From assembly GCF_000368045.1 (NCBI RefSeq), contig NZ_KB849235.1, positions 443,016 through 507,015 on the forward strand: a stretch of 64,000 nt of DNA. The letters run 5' to 3'. Both the position numbers and the translations under genes were made by a program. Under the pieces are notes generated by a model. The model was not told the DNA's origin. It saw only the letters and a list, made by a program, of their open reading frames with translations, and did no database searches. The DNA comes from Acinetobacter johnsonii CIP 64.6 (GTDB taxonomy: Bacteria; Pseudomonadota; Gammaproteobacteria; Pseudomonadales; Moraxellaceae). Each line of letters opens with the position of its first letter. Within the stretch, counting starts at the first letter, position 1. Of the stretch, positions 52,594-61,562 are shown in pieces.

Positions 52594-55470
52594 ATGCCAG
52601 ATATTTCTACAGAAAATCTTGATCGGCACTTGCAGACTGCGCAAATATCGCATTCCATTAGCCATCTTCGTTTCCTCATCAGTAGTTTACTGATTCTTAA
52701 TTTTTATATTTTCTGTGCATATCACTATAATTTTTCTCAAGATTCTTTTTATTTTAACCTGTGGTTCTTTGTTTCCGAGTTTATCCTCAGTATTTTTTGG
52801 CTCGTGAACACCGTGTATTTCAACCCACGAAATCACTCTGCCAAACATGCGCACCACTGGATTCAAGGCATCTGCTTAAGTATTGGTCTTTTGGTTGCAG
52901 CAGGCGTCGTCTGTATCTATTACTACTTACCCAGCCTATCTGGCAATTTTAACTATACAAATGCCCTACTCTTATCTGCACTTTTAGTGATTGTCACACA
53001 GACCGTTTGCCTCACCTATTTAACGCAACGAATCAGTTATTTTTGTTTGGTTTTTATTCCGTCTATCACCCCTTATGTCCTCTCGCAATTTATCAACTTC
53101 GATGCCAATCACACTCTTTTTCACCTCGCTGTGAACTTCATTCTGATTGTAATTTTGCTCTGTGCTAATGCCACCAACCGTATTAATCAGCACTTATCCC
53201 GTCTCTCAATTAAAAATAGAGAGCTAAAAAAAGAAGCTGAAAAACAAGTCGCTTGGACCGATGATTTATGCAAACAGCTACAAAACGAAGTGAATAAATC
53301 CAAAGAAATTGAACAACAGTTACAACTGAATAATCAATTGCTTGAGCAAAAAGTACGTGAACGAACCTTTGACGTAAATCAAATCAATAAAGACTTAAAA
53401 AATAAGCAAGAAAACCTATCGCTTGCCCATGAAATTTCAGGTATTCGTCCTTGGGATTGGAATATTAAAGATCGGCTCATTTCCCTGACCAATCATAAAC
53501 AAGAAAAAGTACTTAAAAACTCCACAGAGCATCAACTTCAGCTTCAGTACCTAATTCATCCAAATGATATTGCCCCGTTTAAATCTGCAATGAAAAGTCA
53601 TTTACGGGGTCATTCAGACCGCTATGAAGCCACTTACCGTGTGCAACACAATAACGGGAAATGGTACTGGGTACATGACACGGGACGCGTCATTGCTCGC
53701 GATCCAATCAATCAAAAACCGTTACAAATGGTCGGTATTCGACGCGATATTCAACATGAAAAAAGCAACCAAGAACGTCTTCGACTAGCAGCGAGCGTCC
53801 TTGAACAAGCTGAACAAGGGATTTTCATCTTAGATGAAGACCTGCGTTATATCGACGTAAATCCGTTCTTTGAACGTTTGGCTGGCTTTGAGGCTGCACA
53901 AATTAATGGCAAGCATCTGTTTGATATTGTTGCGAACTATAAGTCGCATCAACGCAGCACACATAACCAAATCATTGGGCAGCTCCTAAAAAAAGGAGAA
54001 TACGATGGTGAACTTAATGAAAAGTTCCTGTCAGGCAAAGAGCTGTGTATTTGGATGCATCTAAATGCCATTACCGATGAGCAAGATCGTGTCACGCATT
54101 ATATTGGTATCGTGTCCGATTTAACCGAGCGTAAATTACAAGAACAGCGTCTTTCCTATTTAGAAAATTACGATACGCTGACTGACTTACCCAACCGTTT
54201 TTACTATAACTATCAGCTTCATCAGTACTTGGTTTCTCAGCAAGACAGCATTAAACAACTGGCGATTATTCGACTCAATATTGACCGTTTCCGCCCATTG
54301 AATGAATTCTTAAGCAATAATGGCGGAGATGAACTGCTTCGCCAAGTTGCCCAGCGCCTTCGTTTAACCAATGCTGAAGCCTTGATGGTGGCTCACTTAA
54401 ATGGTGACGATTTTGCAATTGTATATGAGGTCTCTCATATTCGCCCCTCCGTTCAGGAACACATTGATCGCATTAACAAAGCCTTTAGTCTGCCTTTTGA
54501 TATTTTTGGTCAAGAGCACATTATTACGCTTTCAATGGGGATTTCGCAGTACCCTGAACATGGTCGTCAACTGGACTACTTAAACAACTGTGCAGAACAA
54601 GCACTGAGTGAAGCAAAACGTTTAGGTGGAAATGCGACCAAGTTCTACAGCTTGAGTAATACCGTTGCATTAGAAGAAGTAATTTATTTAGAGCGTGATT
54701 TAAGGCTAGCGATACAAAACAATGAGTTGGTGGTTTATTACCAACCCAAAATCAACTTTCACGATCAGAAAATTTATGGTTTTGAGGCTTTGGTACGCTG
54801 GAATCACCCAACCAAAGGCATCGTGCCGCCGGGTCTCTTCATTCCGATGGCAGAAAAAACTAGCTTGATTTCAGATATTGGCCGCATTGTAATTTTACAA
54901 ACCGCTAAGCAAATCAAAGAATGGAATAAATTGGGTTTTGATAATATCTGTGTTTCGGTCAATGTGGTTGCCCAACAATTACAACGTGGACAGCTTTTAA
55001 AGGACTTAGATGAAGCCCTTGATCGATACAAAATCAGTGGCAGTAGCCTTGAATTAGAAATTACAGAATCCACTTTGGTTGAAAACTCGGAAGCGGTGAA
55101 GAACCTCCTTGAAACCATCAAATCGCGTGGCATTCATATTTCTTTAGATGACTTTGGTACAGGTTATTCATCACTGTCTTACCTAACTGACTTCCCAATC
55201 GATACTTTAAAAATTGATCGAAGCTTCATTTCAAAGATTGGACACTGCAAACAAGAAGCTATTGTGAGCGCCATGATTGCCATGGGGAAAGCCATGGGTA
55301 TGACCGTGGTGGCGGAAGGAATTGAGACCGAACAACAACTAAGTTACCTACAAAACTTAGAATGTGATATCGCGCAAGGTTATTTATTTTCCAAACCTCT
55401 TCCGCAGCTCGATGCTACCCAATATTTAAGAGATCATCTCGACACACCCTCGTATACATACTTAATATAA
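52594..55470 (+). CDS. Membrane PAS-GGDEF-EAL protein (c-di-GMP phosphodiesterase likely)
   Basis: A 958-residue signalling protein. An N-terminal bundle of about six helices (residues 25-195) is followed by a coiled coil (about 205-265), two PAS/PAC domains (about 275-390 and 395-515), GGDEF (about 525-685) and EAL (about 695-950). The GGDEF signature is degenerate (LNGDDF near 601 instead of RGGDEF), so cyclase activity is unlikely. The EAL domain keeps EALVRWNHP near 728 and DDFGTGYSSLSYL near 851, so it should hydrolyse c-di-GMP. The ATG at 52594 is preferred to the TTG at 52561. CRP-like and FNR-like boxes lie upstream. Confidence 0.9.
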   Translation: MPDISTENLDRHLQTAQISHSISHLRFLISSLLILNFYIFCAYHYNFSQDSFYFNLWFFVSEFILSIFWLVNTVYFNPRNHSAKHAHHWIQGICLSIGLLVAAGVVCIYYYLPSLSGNFNYTNALLLSALLVIVTQTVCLTYLTQRISYFCLVFIPSITPYVLSQFINFDANHTLFHLAVNFILIVILLCANATNRINQHLSRLSIKNRELKKEAEKQVAWTDDLCKQLQNEVNKSKEIEQQLQLNNQLLEQKVRERTFDVNQINKDLKNKQENLSLAHEISGIRPWDWNIKDRLISLTNHKQEKVLKNSTEHQLQLQYLIHPNDIAPFKSAMKSHLRGHSDRYEATYRVQHNNGKWYWVHDTGRVIARDPINQKPLQMVGIRRDIQHEKSNQERLRLAASVLEQAEQGIFILDEDLRYIDVNPFFERLAGFEAAQINGKHLFDIVANYKSHQRSTHNQIIGQLLKKGEYDGELNEKFLSGKELCIWMHLNAITDEQDRVTHYIGIVSDLTERKLQEQRLSYLENYDTLTDLPNRFYYNYQLHQYLVSQQDSIKQLAIIRLNIDRFRPLNEFLSNNGGDELLRQVAQRLRLTNAEALMVAHLNGDDFAIVYEVSHIRPSVQEHIDRINKAFSLPFDIFGQEHIITLSMGISQYPEHGRQLDYLNNCAEQALSEAKRLGGNATKFYSLSNTVALEEVIYLERDLRLAIQNNELVVYYQPKINFHDQKIYGFEALVRWNHPTKGIVPPGLFIPMAEKTSLISDIGRIVILQTAKQIKEWNKLGFDNICVSVNVVAQQLQRGQLLKDLDEALDRYKISGSSLELEITESTLVENSEAVKNLLETIKSRGIHISLDDFGTGYSSLSYLTDFPIDTLKIDRSFISKIGHCKQEAIVSAMIAMGKAMGMTVVAEGIETEQQLSYLQNLECDIAQGYLFSKPLPQLDATQYLRDHLDTPSYTYLI

Positions 55471-55609
55471 ATCAGACTGTTTTAGCTCTAAGTTTGCCTT
55501 AAAAAGCACCAGCTATCTCTGGGATATGCCAGCAACTAATGGTATATTCGGTCTTGTCTACCAAAAACTACCAGCTCCGCTGGCTAACCCACGCTACAAA
55601 GAGATTCAG

Positions 55610-57889
55610 ATGGACGATCAATCATTAAAACAGCAAGCTTTGTATTATCACGAATTCCCAACCCCAGGGAAAATTAGCGTTACACCTAGCAAGCAGCTGG
55701 TCAACCAACACGATTTAGCCTTGGCGTATTCACCGGGTGTCGCAGCACCATGTCTTGAAATTGAAAAAGATCCTTCAAAAGCAGCGCTTTATACTGCACG
55801 TGGGAACCTTGTTGCCGTGATCACAAATGGTACTGCCGTTTTAGGTCTAGGTAATATTGGTCCACTTGCTTCTAAACCTGTCATGGAAGGTAAAGGCGTT
55901 TTATTTAAAAAATTCGCAGGTGTTGATGTATTTGACATCGAAATTGCAGAAAATGATCCTGACAAAATTGTCGATATTGTTGCTGCATTAGAACCGACTT
56001 TTGGTGGTATCAACCTTGAAGACATCAAGGCACCAGAATGCTTCTATATTGAACAAAAACTTCGTGAACGTATGAATATCCCAGTGTTCCACGATGATCA
56101 GCATGGTACATCCATTATCGTTGGATCTGCTTTACTGAATGCTTTGCAATTAAATGGCAAAAAAATTGACGAAATTAAAATCGTCGCTTCAGGCGCAGGT
56201 GCTGCAGCTCTGTCTTGCCTAGATTTACTTTGTGCCATTGGTGCAAAAAAAGAAAATATTATTGTTGCAGACTCACGAGGTCTACTTACAACAAAACGTG
56301 AAGGTCTAGACGACTCTAAAAAACGTTATGTACAAGATGTTGAAGGCACTCAACTGGCTGACGTGATTGCAGGCGCAGACATGTTCCTCGGTTTATCTGC
56401 TGCGGGTATCTTAACCAAAGAAATGGTTAAGCTGATGGCAAAAGATCCAATTATTTTCGCACTTGCCAACCCAGATCCTGAAATTCTGCCTGAACATGCA
56501 CACGAAGTTCGTGATGACGTGATCATGGCGACAGGTCGTTCAGACTATCCAAACCAAGTAAACAACGCACTGTGCTTCCCTTACATTTTCCGTGGTGCTC
56601 TTGATGTAGGTGCAACCACCATCAATGAAGAGATGAAAATTGCATGTGTCTATGCGATTGCGCGTATGGCACACATTGAAGCAGATGCGGCATCTTATGG
56701 TGAAAAATCTGCATCCTTTGGTCGTGATTACTTAATTCCACGCCCACTTGATCAGCGTCTGATTTTAGAAATTGCACCTGCTGTTGCACAAGCGGCCATG
56801 GATTCAGGTGTTGCTAGTCGTCCAATTCAAGACTTCTCTGCATACCGTCAACGTCTTTCTGAGTTTGTTTATAACTCAGCACTGATGATGAAACCTATTT
56901 TTGCTCAAGCAAAATCTGATCCGAAACGTATCGCTTATGCTGAAGGTGAAGACCTACGCGTACTTCGTGCAGTACAAATTGCGGTCGATGAAGATCTTGC
57001 AAAACCAATTTTAGTCGGTCGTACTGCGGTTATTGAAGCAAACATTAAAAAGTTAGGCTTACGTCTTGAACATGGTGTGAACATCACGATTGTCGATCAA
57101 GAAAAAAATCCTGACTACGAATTGTTTGCAGATGACTACTACACGCTTATGCAGCGTAAAGGTGTAACACCTGAATATGCACAACGTGAAGCACGTCGTC
57201 GTTCAACCTTGATCGCATCGATGTTAGTGAAACATGGTAAAGCTGACGGTATGCTATGTGGTACGTATTCAAGCTATGATATTCACTTAGACTTCGTTAA
57301 AAACATCATTGGTAAAAAAGAAGGTCACAACTCTTTCTTTACACTAAATGCTTTAATGCTTGAAGACCGTAACCTGTTCATTGCTGACACTTATGTCAAC
57401 ACCAACCCAACAGCTGAACAGTTGGCTGAAATGACAATTTTAGCCGCTGAAGAAGTACGTCGTTTTGGTATGACACCACGTGTTGCTCTACTTTCTCACT
57501 CAAGCTTCGGTTCAGACCAGACCGACCCAAGCGCGCAAAAAATGCGTAAAGTGTTTGAGATTTTGACGCAAATCGCGCCAGAACTTGAAGTTGAAGGTGA
57601 AATGCATGCGGACGCGGCATTGGATGAAAACATCCGTAACTTTGCATACTCAAACTCGCGCTTCAAAGGTTCTGCGAACCTATTAATCATGCCAAACTTA
57701 GATGCAGCCAACATTTCATTTAACCTGTTGAAATCAACTTCAGGTAATAATGTTACCATTGGCCCTATCCTACTTGGCGCAGCGAAACCAGTTCATATTT
57801 TGACACCGACAGCAACAACACGTCGTTTAGTGAATATGACTGCGCTGACTGTAGCGGAAATTCAAGAAGCGGAAAAAAACGGCGACTAA
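55610..57889 (+). CDS. maeB: NADP-dependent malic enzyme
   Basis: Oxidative decarboxylation of malate to pyruvate with formation of NADPH. The 759-residue protein has the malic enzyme domain (ALAYSPGVAAPCLEI, then VFHDDQHGTSIIVGSALLNA, then VASGAGAAALSCLDLL). A C-terminal phosphotransacetylase-like regulatory domain (about 430-755) is typical of MaeB. The ATG giving MDDQSLKQQA is used; 28 upstream residues of the longer frame lie in the leader. The transcript ends at a long hairpin that runs directly into the cca start. Confidence 0.96.
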   Translation: MDDQSLKQQALYYHEFPTPGKISVTPSKQLVNQHDLALAYSPGVAAPCLEIEKDPSKAALYTARGNLVAVITNGTAVLGLGNIGPLASKPVMEGKGVLFKKFAGVDVFDIEIAENDPDKIVDIVAALEPTFGGINLEDIKAPECFYIEQKLRERMNIPVFHDDQHGTSIIVGSALLNALQLNGKKIDEIKIVASGAGAAALSCLDLLCAIGAKKENIIVADSRGLLTTKREGLDDSKKRYVQDVEGTQLADVIAGADMFLGLSAAGILTKEMVKLMAKDPIIFALANPDPEILPEHAHEVRDDVIMATGRSDYPNQVNNALCFPYIFRGALDVGATTINEEMKIACVYAIARMAHIEADAASYGEKSASFGRDYLIPRPLDQRLILEIAPAVAQAAMDSGVASRPIQDFSAYRQRLSEFVYNSALMMKPIFAQAKSDPKRIAYAEGEDLRVLRAVQIAVDEDLAKPILVGRTAVIEANIKKLGLRLEHGVNITIVDQEKNPDYELFADDYYTLMQRKGVTPEYAQREARRRSTLIASMLVKHGKADGMLCGTYSSYDIHLDFVKNIIGKKEGHNSFFTLNALMLEDRNLFIADTYVNTNPTAEQLAEMTILAAEEVRRFGMTPRVALLSHSSFGSDQTDPSAQKMRKVFEILTQIAPELEVEGEMHADAALDENIRNFAYSNSRFKGSANLLIMPNLDAANISFNLLKSTSGNNVTIGPILLGAAKPVHILTPTATTRRLVNMTALTVAEIQEAEKNGD

Positions 57890-57924
57890 TTGTTTGTCGT
57901 TATACACGTATCTTGTGACTTGAG

Positions 57925-57971
57925 AAAACCTCTATTCTGTAGCATGATGGCTGCAAGAATAGAGGTTTTTT
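57925..57971 (+). terminator. Long hairpin ending at the cca ribosome binding site
   Basis: A perfect 14-bp stem (AAAACCTCTATTCT, 57925-57938; AGAATAGAGGTTTT, 57956-57969) with an inner GTAGC/GCTGC pairing and a T-run. It looks like the maeB terminator. But the cca SD (AGAGG, 57961-57965) is inside the 3' arm and the cca ATG begins one base after the T-run. Confidence 0.8.
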
Positions 57972-57972
57972 C

Positions 57973-59196
57973 ATGCAAGTTTATTTAGTAGGCGGTGCGA
58001 TCCGAGATCAGCTTCTGGGGCACCCCTATCACGAAAAAGATTATGTAGTTGTCGGTGCAACGCCTGAACAACTGCTTGTCCAAGGTTTCCAACCTGTAGG
58101 TAAAGATTTTCCTGTTTTTTTACATCCTGAAACAAAAGATGAGTATGCACTTGCCCGTACCGAACGTAAGTCAGGGCATGGTTATCATGGCTTTGAGTTT
58201 TATACCGACAGTACTGTTACCTTAGAACAAGATTTAATTCGGCGTGACCTCACCATCAATGCCATCGCTATGGATGATGAAGGCACACTGTATGACCCCT
58301 ATGGCGGCCAACGCGACTTAGAGCTCCGTGTTTTACGTCATGTTTCTGATGCTTTCGTAGAAGACCCACTACGCGTCCTCCGTGTTGCACGATTTGCTGC
58401 ACGTTATAAAACCCTAGGATTTTCGGTGGCCGAAGAAACGTTAGCACTGATGCAGCAACTCGCAGACTCGGGTGAACTGGAGGCACTAACCCCTGAACGC
58501 GTTTGGAAAGAAACCTCTCGTGCTCTGATGGAAGATCATGCCGATGAATACTTTGAAGTGCTACGTCGCTGTGGTGCTTTAAAAGTACTTTTTCCAGAAA
58601 TCGCGGCACTTTACGGTATTCCACAGCGCCCTGAGTATCACCCTGAAATTGACTGTGGTATTCATACCATGATGTCCTTACAGCAAGCTTGTCGTGCCAA
58701 CTACGCACTAGATGTTCGTTTTGCTGTTTTGGTACATGACTTAGGCAAAGCTCTGACACCTGTGGACGAGCTACCGCGTCATATTATGCATGAAGAACGC
58801 GGGGTCAAACCTGTGACTGAAGTGTGTGAACGTCTAAAAGTCCCAACGCAGATGAAACAGCTCGCTATTACGGTCTGTAAAGAACATTTGAAATGTCATC
58901 AAGCCCTAACCTTAAAACCAGGCACTTTGTGGCGCTTACTTCAACGCTTAGATGTACTACGTCGTCCAGAACGGGTTGAAGCCTTTGTGCAGGCCTGTGA
59001 ATGTGACTCACGTGGTCGTTTAGGGCTTGAAGATCGTGAATACCCACAGTCGGCATATATTTTAAAGGTGATGGATGTTGTGCGAAATATCAAAGCACAA
59101 GACCTACCTGCGGATATTAAAGGCCCGGATATCGGTGAAATGCTGATTGAACGTCGAATACACGCAATTGGAGAACTGAAGGCTCAATACAGCTAA
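57973..59196 (+). CDS. cca: CCA tRNA nucleotidyltransferase (multifunctional)
   Basis: Adds or repairs the CCA end of tRNA. The 407-residue protein is of the gamma-proteobacterial class II type. It has VYLVGGAIRDQLLG (residues 3-16), the metal-binding DYVVVG, RRDLTINAIAMD, an RNA-binding region, and a C-terminal HD phosphohydrolase domain (VLVHDLGKALTP near 254). The N-terminus matches the family exactly, so the start is secure although its SD sits in a hairpin. A bidirectional terminator follows. Confidence 0.97.
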   Translation: MQVYLVGGAIRDQLLGHPYHEKDYVVVGATPEQLLVQGFQPVGKDFPVFLHPETKDEYALARTERKSGHGYHGFEFYTDSTVTLEQDLIRRDLTINAIAMDDEGTLYDPYGGQRDLELRVLRHVSDAFVEDPLRVLRVARFAARYKTLGFSVAEETLALMQQLADSGELEALTPERVWKETSRALMEDHADEYFEVLRRCGALKVLFPEIAALYGIPQRPEYHPEIDCGIHTMMSLQQACRANYALDVRFAVLVHDLGKALTPVDELPRHIMHEERGVKPVTEVCERLKVPTQMKQLAITVCKEHLKCHQALTLKPGTLWRLLQRLDVLRRPERVEAFVQACECDSRGRLGLEDREYPQSAYILKVMDVVRNIKAQDLPADIKGPDIGEMLIERRIHAIGELKAQYS

Positions 59197-59210
59197 ACCT
59201 TGATCGACTC

Positions 59211-59240
59211 AAATAAAGCGCCACAATCGGCGCTTTATTT
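59211..59240. terminator. Bidirectional terminator after cca (once shared with epmA)
   Basis: AAATAAAGCGCC and GGCGCTTTATTT form a 12-bp stem with AT-rich ends. The IS element has inserted 11 bases beyond it, separating it from epmA. Confidence 0.85.
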
Positions 59241-59295
59241 AATTTCACTTATGTCCCGTCCTGAAATAAGTTTACACCTTTAAGAGGCTTATTTT

Positions 59296-59685
59296 ATGGA
59301 ACATGAACGAGAACAAAGAGTTAAACGTACACAAGGTGATTATAGCTTTGCCTTTAAAATGATGGTTGTACATGAAGTAGAAAAAGGGCAAATTACTTAT
59401 AAACAAGCTCAGGCAAAATATGGTATTCAAGGAAGATCAACTGTGCTGGTATGGTTACGCAAGCACGGACAACAGGACTGGACTTCGAATATGCCGCCTT
59501 CTTCTAAACGCCAATTAACACCCCAACAACGAATCCGCCAATTAGAAAAGCAGTTAGCCGCAGAAAAGCTTAAAACTGAATTTATTCAGGATGTGATTTA
59601 TCACATTGATAAAGAATGTGGGACTGATCTTGGAAAAAAGTATACCGAGCACGTTTCAAAGATTGGCAAAGCCAAAGAGGACTAA
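59296..59685 (+). CDS. IS3-family transposase OrfA
   Basis: A 129-residue DNA-binding subunit with a helix-turn-helix (YSFAFKMMVVHEVEKGQITY, then AQAKYGIQGRSTVLVWLRKH) and a leucine-zipper-like C-terminal part (QRIRQLEKQLAAEKLKTEF). A perfect slippery heptamer A-AAA-AAG lies at 59634-59640 in the correct phase. A -1 shift there leaves the frame open into OrfB, which would give a fused transposase of about 412 residues. Confidence 0.92.
   Translation: MEHEREQRVKRTQGDYSFAFKMMVVHEVEKGQITYKQAQAKYGIQGRSTVLVWLRKHGQQDWTSNMPPSSKRQLTPQQRIRQLEKQLAAEKLKTEFIQDVIYHIDKECGTDLGKKYTEHVSKIGKAKED
59634..59640 (+). other. Programmed -1 frameshift site of the IS
   Basis: A-AAA-AAG is in phase with the OrfA codons GGA AAA AAG. 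After a -1 slip, reading continues GTA TAC CGA and so on without a stop into OrfB. Confidence 0.75.
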
Positions 59686-59708
59686 GCGTTTCACGTTATT
59701 GTCAGTGG

Positions 59709-60533
59709 TTGGGAATCACCCGACAAGCTTATTATCAAGCAGAAAAACGTGCTCAAATGACTGCACAAGCAACTGAACAAATACTTGAGTTGGTTATGGA
59801 ATATCGTTGTCTCATGCCAAGTATCGGAACACGTAAGTTGTATTGGCTTATTAAAGGCAAATTGTTGCAGCGTGGTTTAAAGTGTGGACGGGATCAGTTA
59901 TTTAAAATATTGAAAGAGCATAATTTATTGATTCGCCCCAAGCGTCGCTATACAAAAACTACGGATAGCAAGCATTGGATGAAGAAGCATCCAAATTTAT
60001 TAAAGGATTATTCAGCAGTGCAAGCCAACGAAGTCTTTGTTAGTGATATTACTTATGTTGAGAGTGCTGAAGGCGTACATTATTTATCATTGGTGACAGA
60101 TGCTTATACCCGTCAGATTAAAGGTTATAAGTTATCGAATGATATGCGTGCGGAGAATGTTATGCAGGCTCTACATATGGCGATGCAGCATGTGACGGAT
60201 CGAGCGACTAGGATGATTCATCATTCAGACAGAGGCTCTCAGTATTGCTCTGAGCTATATCAATCGGCATTGCACCATTATGGGATATGTCCTTCCATGA
60301 CAGATGGATACCTTGCGAAACAGTGTTTCTCATATCAAAATGCATTAGCAGAGCGGATTAATGGAATATTAAAGCAGGAGTTTTTAACTACACGATGTCA
60401 AACCATGAAGGAGTTAGATCACTTAATTACGGAATCTATCATGATTTATAATTGCTATAGACCACATTTAAGTTTAAATATGAACACCCCGAATCAGATG
60501 TATGAGCAAACTAAAACCGAGCTAATTGCTTAA
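59709..60533 (+). CDS. IS3-family transposase OrfB (DDE integrase core)
   Basis: The catalytic part. An HTH_21-type segment (LVMEYRCLMPSIGTRKLYWL) precedes the DDE triad: Asp in FVSDITYVE, Asp in HHSDRGSQYCS, and Glu in YQNALAERINGIL. The annotated TTG start is nominal; the domain is most likely made by -1 frameshifting from OrfA, because the frame is open back to 59640. There is no sign of decay. Confidence 0.92.
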   Translation: MGITRQAYYQAEKRAQMTAQATEQILELVMEYRCLMPSIGTRKLYWLIKGKLLQRGLKCGRDQLFKILKEHNLLIRPKRRYTKTTDSKHWMKKHPNLLKDYSAVQANEVFVSDITYVESAEGVHYLSLVTDAYTRQIKGYKLSNDMRAENVMQALHMAMQHVTDRATRMIHHSDRGSQYCSELYQSALHHYGICPSMTDGYLAKQCFSYQNALAERINGILKQEFLTTRCQTMKELDHLITESIMIYNCYRPHLSLNMNTPNQMYEQTKTELIA

Positions 60534-60578
60534 CTCGGTTTGAAGTGGAATACTGTCAATCTATTTCAGGACAAGACA

Positions 60579-61562
60579 TTAAGAAATGGATGCGGGAAAG
60601 GTAATCACCTTTTCCAACTGCATGTGTTCTGTTGCAATCATTAACAAACGATCCACACCTAACGCAATACCTGCACATGCGGTCATTTGAGGCAAAGCAG
60701 CCAATAAAAACTCATCGACTGGCATCACATGTAAGTCTAACTTTTCACGTTCAGCATTATCGGCTTCAAAACGCGAACGCAACACCTCTGCGTCGATCAA
60801 CTCATCATAAGCGTTGGCGAGTTCCAAACCTTCAATATACAACTCAAAACGTGCTGCAACCAATTCACCGTCTTCATCCGTTTTAGTTTTGGCAAGCGAG
60901 GCTAGCTCTGGTGGAAAATCGGTTAGAAATACGGGCGTATCAAAACCTAGACTTGGTTCTACAAAATGTGAAAAGAGCAAATCGATATAGCCAAGTCGGT
61001 CATCACCCAAGTCCAAATTTAAACCCACGCGATTACAGCAGTCTTTTAACTCCTTCAAACTGGCTTGCAGTGGGTTCAAATCCAAACGATCCATAAACGC
61101 ATGCTTATAGCTCAAAATGGTAGGGCGAACTTCACCAAAACGCTGCGTTAATGTGACATTCAATAAGTCTGTCACTTCAAACATTAAATCTTTCAAACTG
61201 AAATTCGGTCTATACCATTCCAGCATGGTAAATTCACTATTGTGTTTACGACCATGTTCATCATCACGGAAAACTTTACAGATTTGATAAATTGGCCCAC
61301 TACCGCTGGCCAATAAGCGCTTCATGGCAAACTCAGGTGAGGTCTGCAAATAATGTGTTTGTTGCTTACCTTGGACATGGCGCTGTGCTTGAACCGAAGC
61401 CAAATGCACATCGGTCACCCCAGCTTGAGATAAAATCGGGGTTTCAACTTCAAGCACTTCACGTTCAGCAAAAAACTGGCGAATTTGGCTATACATTTGC
61501 GCGCGAGCACGCATGGCTTTTAAGTCACAGGTTGGCTGATAATGGATCACGTCCTGACTCAT
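60579..61562 (-). CDS. epmA: EF-P--(R)-beta-lysine ligase EpmA
   Basis: A truncated lysyl-tRNA synthetase homologue (GenX/PoxA) that attaches beta-lysine to elongation factor P. The 327-residue protein has class II motif 1-2 blocks (EVETPILSQAGVTDVHLAS, then SPEFAMKRLLASGSGPIYQI, then FRDDEHGRKHNSEFTMLEWY) and motif 3 (GIALGVDRLLMI). The anticodon-binding domain is absent, as expected. The start is the ATG after GGAGG, overlapping the pdxB stop (ATGA). The TAA stop (60579-60581) coincides with the IS target duplication, so the coding region is intact but its terminator is now 1.3 kb away. Confidence 0.95.
   Translation of the reverse strand: MSQDVIHYQPTCDLKAMRARAQMYSQIRQFFAEREVLEVETPILSQAGVTDVHLASVQAQRHVQGKQQTHYLQTSPEFAMKRLLASGSGPIYQICKVFRDDEHGRKHNSEFTMLEWYRPNFSLKDLMFEVTDLLNVTLTQRFGEVRPTILSYKHAFMDRLDLNPLQASLKELKDCCNRVGLNLDLGDDRLGYIDLLFSHFVEPSLGFDTPVFLTDFPPELASLAKTKTDEDGELVAARFELYIEGLELANAYDELIDAEVLRSRFEADNAEREKLDLHVMPVDEFLLAALPQMTACAGIALGVDRLLMIATEHMQLEKVITFPASIS

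Larger units (their letters stand above)
59252..60578 (+). mobile_element. IS3-family insertion sequence, 1327 bp
   Basis: The terminal inverted repeats start TGTCCCGTCCTGAAATA at the left and, read on the minus strand, TGTCTTGTCCTGAAATA at the right (about 20 of 26 bases match). The element is flanked by a 3-bp direct repeat TTA (59249-59251 and 60579-60581). Two reading frames encode an HTH protein and a DDE integrase. Both ends, the genes and the target duplication are intact, so the copy is probably recent and may be active. The right-hand TTA is the epmA stop codon. Confidence 0.93.

Noticed and set aside
58268..58759. A 163-residue frame antisense to cca
   Set aside because: Pure shadow of the cca codons; His/Arg/Val-rich and without SD.
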